Source of the DNA: Nitrospira sp. SG-bin2
GTDB taxonomy: Bacteria; Nitrospirota; Nitrospiria; Nitrospirales; Nitrospiraceae
DNA length: 44,844 nucleotides
NCBI GenBank assembly: GCA_002083405.1
Contig: LVWT01000037.1
Span: 1 to 44,844, forward strand
Direction: 5' to 3'
Shown here: positions 23,320-30,695 of the stretch, one piece after another
Numbering within the stretch: the stretch's first letter is position 1
Layout: every line of letters starts with the position of its first letter
Position numbers and translations under genes: made by a program
The notes under the pieces: generated by a model
What the model saw: only the letters and a program-made list of their open reading frames with translations
Database searches by the model: none
What the model was told of the DNA's origin: nothing

Positions 23320-23321
23320 GA

Positions 23322-24164
23322 TCAATACTTCTTTGTCTTCTTGGCCGGGGCAGCGCGACCACCGCGTGCCGGCTTGGCCGGGGCAGCGCGACCACCGCGT
23401 GCCGGCTTGGCCGGTGCTTCTTCCATCGGCGTGTAGGGGAACTCGATGATCGCCTCGGCTTCAGTGTGACGCTGCATGACAGCGCCCATCAGCTCGTTGG
23501 GGATCTTGTCAAGCACCTCGAACAGCACCTTGAATTGCGTCTTCGGATCCGGCACCACAGAGATGCGGGTGAAGACGCCGTGCGGCGGACGACGCAGCGC
23601 GCCGCTGACCTGCTTGACGAACGTCGAATAACCCTTGACGCTCGTCACCGGCAGCTTCATGAAAGCGATCGGCGTCTTGCGGAAGTGCTCTTCGTCATCA
23701 TCGAACATCTCCAGATCGCCCTTGGCGTTGTAGGAGCCGGCCGGGATGAGCGCGAGGCGACGGCTGTTCTTGCACGCCTTGCCACGTCCCGTCTCAGCGG
23801 AACCCCACTGGTTGATGTCGCTGTCCTTGCAGAGCTCACCAGCATACTCCGGGATGGAGTTCTCATGCCAGCGGATGGTCTCCTCATCGCGACCGAAAGC
23901 GTAAGCCGCCGGGATCTGAGGATTGTCGGGGTCGTAGTCACCTTCATAGTAGGTGTATTCGATGATCGAGTCGACGATCACGACAGCCACCTGATTGCCG
24001 GGCAGAGGCGCGCCGTCAAATTGGAGGATGCCGCCCTTGACGGAGAAGAACTGACCGCCACCAGTGTTGGCTTCGACCGCCGCAGCGACCTCCGCCTGTT
24101 TGGCGAGTTCTTCGTCCCAATTCGCCACGGCGGTTCCGGGCTTCTTCGTTGTTGCACGTGCCAT
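23322..24164 (-). CDS. Conserved phage replication-operon protein, possible ssDNA-binding role
   Basis: A 280-residue protein from ATG 24164 with TAGGAGA upstream. Residues ~35-250 form a beta-rich globular part (FFSVKGGILQFDGAPLPGNQ, VAVVIVDSIIEYTYYEGDYD, FMKLPVTSVKGYSTFVKQVS). The tail is basic and disordered: two identical 11-residue units (APAKPARGGRA) and KKTKKY. The position upstream of polymerase, beta content and RGG-like basic tail suggest nucleic-acid binding, possibly the phage single-strand binding protein, but no diagnostic motif was recognised. The tandem repeat is exact at DNA level. Confidence 0.65.
   Translation of the reverse strand: MARATTKKPGTAVANWDEELAKQAEVAAAVEANTGGGQFFSVKGGILQFDGAPLPGNQVAVVIVDSIIEYTYYEGDYDPDNPQIPAAYAFGRDEETIRWHENSIPEYAGELCKDSDINQWGSAETGRGKACKNSRRLALIPAGSYNAKGDLEMFDDDEEHFRKTPIAFMKLPVTSVKGYSTFVKQVSGALRRPPHGVFTRISVVPDPKTQFKVLFEVLDKIPNELMGAVMQRHTEAEAIIEFPYTPMEEAPAKPARGGRAAPAKPARGGRAAPAKKTKKY
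23341..23406. repeat. Exact 33-bp tandem duplication
   Basis: Bases 23341-23373 are repeated without change at 23374-23406, and the first eight bases occur again at 23407-23414. The unit is a multiple of three and codes the doubled basic tail segment of the 23322-24164 protein. Perfect identity suggests a recent slippage event. Confidence 0.95.
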
Positions 24165-24194
24165 TTAGTATCTCCTACTGAGGACTTAGTTGGA

Positions 24195-24279
24195 TGCCGT
24201 CTCTCCGGCTGTCACGCCATGGTAACCCACTGCCTGAAGTCGCGTCCATCTTCAAGTTGCCGTCTCTCCGAGCTGTCAC
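24195..24279. repeat. Direct repeat in an untranslated gap
   Basis: A 21-base motif starting TGCCGTCTCTCCGGCTGTC at 24195 recurs with one inserted base at 24258-24279. The surrounding 235-base gap (24165-24399) holds no frame with a credible start on the - strand and no TTTACA-type promoter; it is probably a leader or intercistronic RNA of the 25.1-17.8 kb operon. Confidence 0.7.
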
Positions 24280-24399
24280 ACCACAAGGCATAGGTGTCAT
24301 CGTGTCGATTGTAGCCACGGCACTCACGTCCCCACCACTCGCAGTAGGTGGCACTGGCGACCCGGACCGACGGCGAGAATGACGCCGGTCAGGGAACTA

Positions 24400-24726
24400 T
24401 CAGGCCGTGATGTGTTTCACAGCCCACATGACCGCTTCTTCGATCTTCATCTTGGCGATCGACAGTTCACGGCTGTTGCCGAGCGAAGTCAGATAGTCAT
24501 GGAAAGCCAGACCATCGTCCTTCAACTTCTGCGCGGCGGGAGCCGCAGGACGATCCAGTTCGCGGATGCCGATGATCGACATACCGCTGTGAATGTAGAA
24601 GTCGCGGACCGTGTTCAGTTCGACGATGTGGGTCTGTTCGGCCTTGTCCTGATTGGGTTCGCCGACGATGGTCTTGACCTCCACCGGCCAACCGGCACGG
24701 GCATCGACCGTGACTTTGGTAGTCAT
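24400..24726 (-). CDS. Small protein with an Acb2/Tad1 hairpin-like C-terminus
   Basis: A 108-residue protein from ATG 24726 with AAGGAG seven bases upstream. The N-terminal half is beta-like (TKVTVDARAGWPVEVKTIVG, THIVELNTVRDFYIHSGMSI). The C-terminal helix pair (FHDYLTSLGNSRELSIAKM, then KIEEAVMWAVKHITA) resembles the Acb2/Tad1 helical hairpin of anti-CBASS/anti-Thoeris proteins that sequester cyclic or ADPR-derived signals (pattern SRxxSxAxxKxEEAxMW). The N-terminal half also resembles a family of small phage proteins of unknown role. Signal binding is inference. Confidence 0.6.
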   Translation of the reverse strand: MTTKVTVDARAGWPVEVKTIVGEPNQDKAEQTHIVELNTVRDFYIHSGMSIIGIRELDRPAAPAAQKLKDDGLAFHDYLTSLGNSRELSIAKMKIEEAVMWAVKHITA

Positions 24727-24744
24727 GCTCGTTCTCCTTGTTGA

Positions 24745-25137
24745 TCAGATCTTGTTCAGGCTGACGCTGACGACGCCGAACGCCTCGACACCGGGGACCT
24801 GCTTCCCGTTGTCCCACCGCTCACGGATGGCGGTGTCAGCCAGTCGACGCTGCATGAGCTCGAACTGACCGGTCTTCTTGACGTGGGCGTAGAACTTGTC
24901 CCAGTCCTTGACCTGCGGAACCTGCTTCGTCACGACCGAGACACGAGCGCGTTTGCCGCTGGCTCCAGTGTCCGACTTGGGCAGGTTGTTGATGATGTGT
25001 TCGCGAACCGCGGCTTCTTGCTTGGCCAGCTCATCGACGATCTTCTGAGCAGCCAGTCGCTTCTCGCGGGTCTCGTAGAGGAGGTCGGCGCACGCCCCCA
25101 TGGTCTTCGGTAACTTGATCGGTTTGGCAGCAGCCAT
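24745..25137 (-). CDS. Conserved phage early protein, unknown
   Basis: A 130-residue protein from ATG 25137 with GAGGAG upstream and promoter 25166-25194 ahead of it; first gene of the replication operon. An N-terminal coiled coil (YETREKRLAAQKIVDELAK, EAAVREHIINNLPKSDTGAS) is followed by a mixed domain (VSVVTKQVPQVKDWDKFYAH, FELMQRRLADTAIRERWDNG, VEAFGVVSVSLNKI). I know the same pattern from other phage replication regions but cannot name a function. Confidence 0.72.
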   Translation of the reverse strand: MAAAKPIKLPKTMGACADLLYETREKRLAAQKIVDELAKQEAAVREHIINNLPKSDTGASGKRARVSVVTKQVPQVKDWDKFYAHVKKTGQFELMQRRLADTAIRERWDNGKQVPGVEAFGVVSVSLNKI

Positions 25138-25165
25138 GTGTCATCTCCTCAGCAGTTGATGATTG

Positions 25166-25194
25166 ACTGTAGCACGGCCAAACATCGATGTAAA
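25166..25194 (-). promoter_or_regulatory. TTTACA-type promoter of the replication operon
   Basis: On the - strand TTTACA (25194-25189), a 17-base spacer and TACAGT (25171-25166); the upstream box is AAATTAGTTG. It lies 29 bases before the start of the 25137 gene and should drive the polymerase operon. Confidence 0.75.
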
Positions 25195-25197
25195 CAA

Positions 25198-25392
25198 CTA
25201 ATTTAGGGGTCCGGCTGCTTCTTTTTCAAGTGTCAGGTTGACCAACAGAGCCAACGCTTGGGCGGCTTCCTGTGCCCGCTCTGGCGACTCGTAGAGACCC
25301 ATCTCCATGTGGAGGACCAGACCAACCGACTCGTCGTATCCGATCGGCGGAGCAGCTGAGATGACAAAGGCCGGGTAGCGGTCAGGTGTCAG
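25198..25392 (-). CDS. Short acidic protein, start uncertain
   Basis: The frame after the ligase gene codes about 64 residues (PDRYPAFVISAAPPIGYDES, GLVLHMEMGLYESPERAQEA, ALALLVNLTLEKEAAG) and reads like a real protein. No ATG, GTG or TTG is well placed; CTG 25392 or ATT 25398, inside the ligase 3' end and near GGCGG, are the options. The first ATG leaves only ~36 residues. Function unknown. Confidence 0.5.
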   Translation of the reverse strand: MTPDRYPAFVISAAPPIGYDESVGLVLHMEMGLYESPERAQEAAQALALLVNLTLEKEAAGPLN

Positions 25393-26293
25393 CTGAATGC
25401 CGCCAGCCTTTGAAGACGGGGAAGCGGGGCTTGTCCTTGACGCCGGTTGGCTGGTATTTGTAGGTGAGGACTCGTCCGTCGAGGGAGTCGCGACTCGCCC
25501 AAAGACCCACGCGTGCAGCCTCATCGAAACCTGTGCCGATTTCAAACTCAACGCCGCTAATGACGTCGCGCACCATAAGGCTGCCAAGTTTACCAGCCCC
25601 AATTTTGTTAGCCTTGTGGCTAGAGCGGACTGTGTGTCCGAGCTTGTCGGTGGTGGCAGCATTTTGGTTAGTCTCCAGTTCAGTGTAGCCGATGACGACG
25701 GCCTCAGAGTCGGCGAACCGCTTGAGCTTGAGCAGCACGCCTTCGCGGAGTGTCGATCGGCCCTGCTTATAGGCGCCATCAGGTCGGCGCAGCATGACAC
25801 CTTCGAACCCATAGGCGAGCTGTTGGCCTTCATACTCGAGCAGCTCAGCCGGTGTGGCGATCAGCTTGTGGGCAACATGCTTGACGAACGCCGTCTTGCG
25901 CGGTTTGGCTGCATAGTCGATGTTCTTGACAGCGAGCCGAGCGGAGTTGAGACGCTCATTGAACGACGCTTCTAGATCCCAACGGTCGAACACCCAGAAG
26001 GTGAAGTGCGGCCGACCGTCACGGGTCATGACACCAGACTGCGACAGTTGGAAGCACTGCGAGTGGCGCGGATCACCAACGATCAGCTCACCGTCGAGGC
26101 CGTACTCAATGCCGCTCAGCAGCTCCTGCACGTAGCCGTTGGGAATGAGCTTCAGGTTGCGGCTGACGGCCTGACCATCGCGGATCAGGCAGCGCACGCC
26201 GTCGAGTTTGGGAGACGCGAGCAGCGAACCGTGGCGCTCGAGCGTCTCTGCGATGTCGTCGACCGTAGCGGCCAACAGCGGTTTGAATGTCAT
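25382..26293 (-). CDS. ATP-dependent DNA ligase
   Basis: A 303-residue protein from ATG 26293 (GGAG seven bases upstream). Motif I is ASPKLDGVRCL with the adenylated Lys29, motif III YGLDGELIVG, motif IIIa HFTFWVFDRW, motif IV YGFEGVMLRRPDG, motif V LLKLKRF, and a C-terminal OB-fold region (GKLGSLMVRDVISGVEFEIG). Length is typical of compact T7-like phage ligases. It seals nicks in replication and recombination. Confidence 0.92.
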   Translation of the reverse strand: MTFKPLLAATVDDIAETLERHGSLLASPKLDGVRCLIRDGQAVSRNLKLIPNGYVQELLSGIEYGLDGELIVGDPRHSQCFQLSQSGVMTRDGRPHFTFWVFDRWDLEASFNERLNSARLAVKNIDYAAKPRKTAFVKHVAHKLIATPAELLEYEGQQLAYGFEGVMLRRPDGAYKQGRSTLREGVLLKLKRFADSEAVVIGYTELETNQNAATTDKLGHTVRSSHKANKIGAGKLGSLMVRDVISGVEFEIGTGFDEAARVGLWASRDSLDGRVLTYKYQPTGVKDKPRFPVFKGWRHSADT

Positions 26294-26297
26294 TGTT

Positions 26298-26633
26298 CTA
26301 CTCCTTCGGTTCGCAGCTCAGGCAGCGAATGGTCGTCGTGGTGAAGCCCCTCGTGACTCGCACGTAGCCTTTCCCCCCGCACCGCACGCAACCAGAGGAG
26401 GCCGACGAAGAGGACGTTGCTCCCGAGCCAGATACCGATGATCCATCCAACCATGTGATGAGCTCCTTCTTGGCGTGTTGGAGCCGGATGAAGTCCTCGT
26501 GCTCACCGCCAGCGTCGGGGTGGTGGATCTTGATCAGCTCTTTGTAGGCCGCTCCCAGGATGGTGGAGGTGAGCCCGTCAAGACTCACCCCCATCACCTC
26601 GGCAGCCAGTTCAGCTTTCTGCCTATTCCGCAC
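26298..26633 (-). CDS. J-domain protein with a four-cysteine zinc site
   Basis: A 111-residue protein from GTG 26633 (GAGGTG five bases upstream). The first ~60 residues are a J-domain with HPD at 38-40 (AAYKELIKIHHPDAGGEHE). A Ser-rich linker leads to a zinc-binding end with Cys82, Cys85, Cys104 and Cys107 (CVRCGGKGYVRV and IRCLSC), like a single DnaJ zinc repeat. It should recruit host DnaK, perhaps to remodel replication complexes as in lambda, which is inference. Confidence 0.82.
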   Translation of the reverse strand: MRNRQKAELAAEVMGVSLDGLTSTILGAAYKELIKIHHPDAGGEHEDFIRLQHAKKELITWLDGSSVSGSGATSSSSASSGCVRCGGKGYVRVTRGFTTTTIRCLSCEPKE

Positions 26634-26877
26634 TAAGCACCTCGATCAACTTGGCTTGATACCAGGCCATCTTCTGGGCGTCTTCATGCGGATCCGACTT
26701 GAGCATCAGCCGCCAATTGTATTTGGCGATCGTGCCGCGCAGATAGCCGACGAACTCCTCAGTCGTCAGCTGAGCCTGAATGGCATCGATGCACTCCACC
26801 GCTCCTTGGTTATAGTGCGGAGGTGAATTCACCATGTCGACAGCAGGTGCCGCAACGGGTGCAGCCCGCCGGCTCAC
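26623..26877 (-). CDS. DUF3310 protein
   Basis: An 84-residue protein from GTG 26877, overlapping the previous TGA (GTGA). VNSPPHYNQGAVECIDAIQA, EEFVGYLRGTIAKYNWRL and KMAWYQAKLIEVL are the DUF3310 signature found in many phages (often labelled nucleotide kinase without proof). The usual GNAIKY segment is GTIAKY here. Function not established. Confidence 0.85.
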   Translation of the reverse strand: MSRRAAPVAAPAVDMVNSPPHYNQGAVECIDAIQAQLTTEEFVGYLRGTIAKYNWRLMLKSDPHEDAQKMAWYQAKLIEVLSAE

Positions 26878-27098
26878 GACGCGAGCTCTTCGGCCACGCC
26901 GTCGATGGCGAGCAGCGCAGTCGCCTTCGCAGCCTTGTCGAGGCCGGCTTCCTTGACGGTCGCTTTGGCGTTCTTGATCGCGGTCTTGATTTCCTTGTTG
27001 CTCTCCTTCAGCGCAGCAGTGACAGCCTTCTTGACGACGGCATCGACTTCATCCTGCAGACCGTTGGTGGTCTTGAGCAGCTTCTTCAGATTGGACAT
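26874..27098 (-). CDS. Lys/Ala-rich helical protein, unknown
   Basis: A 74-residue protein from ATG 27098 with AGGGGA six bases upstream; first gene after promoter 27173-27201. It is all helix, strongly basic in the middle (VVKKAVTAALKESNKEIKTA) and acidic at the end. Could bind nucleic acid or a host protein. No family recognised. Confidence 0.7.
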   Translation of the reverse strand: MSNLKKLLKTTNGLQDEVDAVVKKAVTAALKESNKEIKTAIKNAKATVKEAGLDKAAKATALLAIDGVAEELAS

Positions 27099-27172
27099 GT
27101 GGTTCCCCTATGGGTTGAGTGAAGCTGAGGGTTGATTGGAGAATGTGCGCCGCCCGTCCCTCAGCAATCACG

Positions 27173-27201
27173 AGCGTAGCACAACCATCAGTCGCTGTAA
27201 A
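27173..27201 (-). promoter_or_regulatory. TTTACA-type promoter of the ligase operon
   Basis: On the - strand TTTACA (27201-27196), a 17-base spacer and TACGCT (27178-27173); upstream box ATTTTAGTCG. It lies between the primase-helicase stop and the 27098 gene and should drive 27098 to 25198. Confidence 0.7.
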
Positions 27202-27210
27202 CGACTAAAA

Positions 27211-29298
27211 TCACCGTCTGACACCCTTTTTCACCAGCTGTCCTTCGGCTTTGTCAACATGCGCCTGAATTTGTTTGGTCGTTGCACCAGCCCACTGGTT
27301 GACGTTGCGCACAATATAAAGCCGCTCCAGTCCGAGGCTGGTGCTGACGGGGTCACCGTTGTTAGCCAGCGGCACACCAGCCCGTCGAAGCTCACGTCCC
27401 AAACCGTTTGCCGTGAGCTTCTTCGTGCCATCCACGTCGTAGAGACGGAGCAGATCCTTGTTGGTGACAAGGTCGCGCTCGATCTTGAGTTGACCGATCC
27501 GCAGGATCCGATCAGGATCAGCGAGCAGCTGACGCACCCACGAAGCGAGGTCGGACCGCGTGTCGGCGACCATGCGCTGCTTGGCCTTCGTCATGAACGC
27601 CGGAGCCGCTGGGTTGAAGTTCGACAGGTCACGTTGGAGCAGCTCGTGGAACAGATGACTCGGCCCGTCGCCGTGCATCCACAGGTCATATTCCGCATAA
27701 AACTCCTCACCCAGTGGCGGGAGAACGACTTCGACCACCATGTAGCGTCGGTCCTTGTCGCCCATGAAGAAAGAATCAGGTTGGTTCGACGTGAAATAGT
27801 AGTTGATGCAGTCAGGCAGCGAGTAGGCGGGGACATACTTGATGTCGATCCGGATCTTCTTCTGTGTGATCAGCTTCTTGAGCGTGTCAGCGTCTTGGCG
27901 CCGGTCTGAACCGGTCACCTCGTCACCAAGGACGAACTGCTTGTTCTCTGCCCAGTCGTTGCGGCCGTTGTGCAGGTCTTCTTGGCGGATCTCGACGAAG
28001 TTCTCACCGTAGATCTTGCCCAGCGTATAGCCGATCAGAGACTTGCCTGTGCCTTCGTGGATACCGTGCACAACAACGGCTGAGAACAGTTTGGTCCCAG
28101 GGTATTGCAGCGGGTAAGCGCACCAATCAAGAAACCAATCAATAGCACCCTTCTCAGCGTCACTGAACAAGTGCTTGATGAGTTGGTGCCAAGGACGGGT
28201 ATCGCCCTTTCTCGGCTCGCAGCCCCAGCCACTCCAAGTATTGTAGGCGGACAACTTCGTCTCAGGGTCATCACAGAATTTCTCCTGTCCAGGTGCGTAG
28301 GTCAACTTATTGACCTCACGGCGATGGGGCCACTTGAGCCACGCCCCAGCAGCAGGCACCTTCTTCAGACTGACTGATCCGTCTGCCTTGAACTCCTGCT
28401 CCATGTATTTGGCAGCGGAGTAGGCGTGCTCTTTGAACGCGGACGGCGACAGCTTGTTGTCGTCGCGTTGCTCGACAATCAAGCCTGGTGAACGGACGTA
28501 GACGACCTGGTCGTTCAACGCCCACAGCGGCTTAGCCAACATAAGAGGCTGACCGGTGTGAAGCAGTTGGATCAGTTGATTACGACCACCTGATGGGTGG
28601 ATGAGGAAGTCGTCAAGACCGGTCTTGGTGTCAACATCCTCTGACAGCTCGGGCAGTGCGACGACGAACGGGATAGCCCCACGATCGACTAACTCCTCTG
28701 CCAGTGCATTGATGGCGAGGACAACGCCTTCCTTTTCGCGGAAGTCTGAGTCATAGACAATGTAGACGTTCCGGCCGACCCAGTTGATCTTCTCAAGCTC
28801 GGGGAGGAACGGCACACCGGACTTAGCCGACTTGAAGTTCCACACGCCACCGAGGCCGATGGTGGGGAAGCCTTCCTTCGTCGCCTTCGCCGCCTTCAAC
28901 TCCCCTTCTGTGATGAGGATGGCTTGATCACTAGCAGCGACCTCAAGCCAGTTGATCAACTTGGGGAAGTAGGCACCGACGCCGGACTCAGGTTCCTGAA
29001 CGTATCGTGGCTGTTTCGCTTCGGTCTGACCTGAGAAGTTCTTGTCCGTCTCAATGTAGCGCAGCCGATAGAACGGCGGGTGCTTTGGTCGGTTGCTCAT
29101 GGTCAGACCGTCGATGCCGAAGTAATCGATGCGCAGCGCTGCCAGTGGTTTGAATGATGAGTGCAGGAGAGCGGTTTCATTGCCGCTCAGATACGACATA
29201 CCAAGGACAGCAGCGTCGTCGAGGTCGAGTCCCGATGATGCCAGCTTGTTCAGATATTTGTCGTCGTGTGGTGTTCCTGTCTTCCCCCGCTTCCGCAT
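27211..29298 (-). CDS. Primase-helicase (Toprim-like DUF3854 + SF3-type ATPase)
   Basis: A 695-residue protein from ATG 29298 (GGAG upstream). The N-terminal ~240 residues hold a Toprim-like domain: AILITEGELKAAKATKEGFP with Glu131 and VYIVYDSDFRE with Asp183 and Asp185, as in DUF3854 and phage D5-like primases. The C-terminal part has a DUF5906-type helicase core with Walker A HGIHEGTGKSLIGY at 411-424, FVLGDEVTGSDRR (Walker B region) and YYFTSNQPDSF (sensor). It should unwind the fork and lay primers. Monocistronic, with its own promoter and structured leader. Confidence 0.85.
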   Translation of the reverse strand: MRKRGKTGTPHDDKYLNKLASSGLDLDDAAVLGMSYLSGNETALLHSSFKPLAALRIDYFGIDGLTMSNRPKHPPFYRLRYIETDKNFSGQTEAKQPRYVQEPESGVGAYFPKLINWLEVAASDQAILITEGELKAAKATKEGFPTIGLGGVWNFKSAKSGVPFLPELEKINWVGRNVYIVYDSDFREKEGVVLAINALAEELVDRGAIPFVVALPELSEDVDTKTGLDDFLIHPSGGRNQLIQLLHTGQPLMLAKPLWALNDQVVYVRSPGLIVEQRDDNKLSPSAFKEHAYSAAKYMEQEFKADGSVSLKKVPAAGAWLKWPHRREVNKLTYAPGQEKFCDDPETKLSAYNTWSGWGCEPRKGDTRPWHQLIKHLFSDAEKGAIDWFLDWCAYPLQYPGTKLFSAVVVHGIHEGTGKSLIGYTLGKIYGENFVEIRQEDLHNGRNDWAENKQFVLGDEVTGSDRRQDADTLKKLITQKKIRIDIKYVPAYSLPDCINYYFTSNQPDSFFMGDKDRRYMVVEVVLPPLGEEFYAEYDLWMHGDGPSHLFHELLQRDLSNFNPAAPAFMTKAKQRMVADTRSDLASWVRQLLADPDRILRIGQLKIERDLVTNKDLLRLYDVDGTKKLTANGLGRELRRAGVPLANNGDPVSTSLGLERLYIVRNVNQWAGATTKQIQAHVDKAEGQLVKKGVRR

Positions 29299-29368
29299 AC
29301 GCTCCGTCCTGTCAATTCAATAAGGTCCCCCAGCGAACCTGTTAGCCAGTCAGCAGCTGGCGTTGGGT

Positions 29369-29445
29369 GTTCCACCGCTCAGCCGCAACTTGCTGAGGGT
29401 TGACGAGGACGAGCGCCACGGAGTGGAGCAAGCGAGCGGTGGAAC
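29369..29445 (-). promoter_or_regulatory. Structured 5' leader of the primase-helicase gene
   Basis: GTTCCACCGCTC at 29369-29380 pairs perfectly with 29434-29445, and a second stem (CTCAGC/GCTGAG, 8-base loop, 29378-29397) lies next to it, so the two compete for three bases. The expected transcription start from promoter 29451-29480 is near 29444, so the outer stem begins at the 5' end of the mRNA. It may be a stabilising or regulatory hairpin, or a DNA site for primosome loading. Confidence 0.6.
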
Positions 29446-29450
29446 GGCGC

Positions 29451-29480
29451 TTTATACGCACGATCGCCTGGCTTTGTAAA
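29451..29480 (-). promoter_or_regulatory. TTTACA-type promoter of the primase-helicase gene
   Basis: On the - strand TTTACA (29480-29475), an 18-base spacer and TATAAA (29456-29451). It lies about 150 bases before ATG 29298, in the 220-base gap after ThyX. Confidence 0.65.
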
Positions 29481-29518
29481 TAGCCCGTTTGATGGTGGTT
29501 GTGAAGTAGAGGGCGCGC

Positions 29519-30190
29519 CTAGGTTTGGGCGCTACCTACCTGATCAAGGATGTCGTTGACGATCGGGAACTCACGACAGAGCTCCCACGCGACTTGGAAC
29601 GCGACGTCACGGTGCTCCTTCTGCGTCTTGCGGTCGCAGCGCAGGCCGATGTAATGGATCCAGCTGCGCAACGTGCCGGCCATGTAGAGCTTGCTCGGCG
29701 TCATGCCCTCAGGCAAGACCGACCGAGCGACCTCCTTGGCCAGTCCGCGGGCGAGCGCTTCGTCATATAACTCCTGCGTGTTGACGGCGTGAATGCCTTG
29801 CGCTTCGTCCCACCAGGCGGCGAGGTCAGCGTCATCGGCGGGCGTGCTGTTCTGCCGGTCCTTGTGGTCCTGCATGCGTGCTTCTCTGTGCACATATTCG
29901 TCCTCGACCTTGGTGTAGCGTTGGCTGAACTCCTGGAAACTGAAGCTCCTGTGCCTGAGGATCTGACGGGCAATGTCGCGGGTCGTGACGATTTCGAGCG
30001 TGGCCGAGACCATCTCAAGCGGCGACCACTCCTGCCGGCGGATCAAGCTGGCGATGAGGCGCGGACCCGTCTCGTGGTTGAGTTGGTTCGCTGTGCTCGA
30101 CACACGGGCGCAGAACGCGAGCAGCTGCTCGGACGTTTGCAGGTCGTCGATGACGGGGCGGGTGACGCCGATCAGGCGGACATTGGTCAT
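29519..30190 (-). CDS. thyX: Flavin-dependent thymidylate synthase ThyX
   Basis: A 223-residue protein from ATG 30190 (ATGA overlap with the gene before). The ThyX motif RHRX7S is intact: RHRSFSFQEFSQRY with Arg79-Arg81 and Ser89. SPLEMVSATLEIVTTRDIAR and TLRSWIHYIGLRCDRKTQKE are also characteristic. It methylates dUMP to dTMP with methylene-tetrahydrofolate and FAD. Its presence means the ThyA-fold enzyme at 13534 is not needed for thymidylate, supporting a different role for that protein. Confidence 0.93.
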   Translation of the reverse strand: MTNVRLIGVTRPVIDDLQTSEQLLAFCARVSSTANQLNHETGPRLIASLIRRQEWSPLEMVSATLEIVTTRDIARQILRHRSFSFQEFSQRYTKVEDEYVHREARMQDHKDRQNSTPADDADLAAWWDEAQGIHAVNTQELYDEALARGLAKEVARSVLPEGMTPSKLYMAGTLRSWIHYIGLRCDRKTQKEHRDVAFQVAWELCREFPIVNDILDQVGSAQT

Positions 30191-30546
30191 TGTGTGTTCT
30201 CCTTTGCTGGTGCGTAATTCATTTCACGAAGGAAGTTGAGCCCCTTCTCGCTGATGGTATAGCTGCCTTTGGCGTAGCCCATCTCCTTGAGCGTCTCACA
30301 GCAAGCGTTGAGCCACGCTCCGCCGGTCTGACCGAGGTCTTCCCCGTTCAGGATCCGCAGCGCATCGACCTCCTGTTGAACGAGACCGTGCAACTTCATC
30401 GTGCATGTGCGAATGTGCTGCTCCATCAGATCGGAAGCTTCCCTGAGCTTGGCAGCTGAGGTGAAGAACGCGCCGTCCTGTTGGTAGATATAGGCGAGGT
30501 CGACAAGTTCGCCGACGCGCTTCATTGGGTGTTGTTCGTCAGTCAT
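30187..30546 (-). CDS. Small protein with winged-helix-like C-terminus
   Basis: A 119-residue protein from ATG 30546 (GGAGG eight bases upstream), overlapping neighbours as ATGA on both sides. The first half is helical (DLAYIYQQDGAFFTSAAKLR, ASDLMEQHIRTC). The second half (AWLNACCETLKEMGYAKGSY, TISEKGLNFLREM) resembles a winged-helix pattern. No exact family recognised. Confidence 0.7.
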   Translation of the reverse strand: MTDEQHPMKRVGELVDLAYIYQQDGAFFTSAAKLREASDLMEQHIRTCTMKLHGLVQQEVDALRILNGEDLGQTGGAWLNACCETLKEMGYAKGSYTISEKGLNFLREMNYAPAKENTQ

Positions 30547-30695
30547 ACTGCGTCCTCCTCTAAATCCATATAGGAAAGCATTTCCAAAAGCCTCGGAACT
30601 GTCAAGGCTTGGAACTCCTCCTCTTGTCTTTCGACATCGTGGTATTCAAACGCCAGCTGAGTTCGAATACGGTTCTCAAGTTCACTCAACTTCAT
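30543..30695 (-). CDS. 50-residue acidic protein
   Basis: An ATG at 30695 (AAGGAG eight bases upstream, TGATG overlap with the gene before) opens a 50-codon frame ending in a TGA that overlaps the next ATG. The product is acidic and helical (MKLSELENRIRTQLAFEYHD, VERQEEEFQALTVPRLLEML). Overlaps on both sides make it a confident gene despite its size. Function unknown. Confidence 0.72.
   Translation of the reverse strand: MKLSELENRIRTQLAFEYHDVERQEEEFQALTVPRLLEMLSYMDLEEDAV

Noticed and set aside
23119..23325. TTG start at 23325 for the 66-residue protein
   Set aside because: ATG at 23319 follows the upstream stop closely and is a better start.
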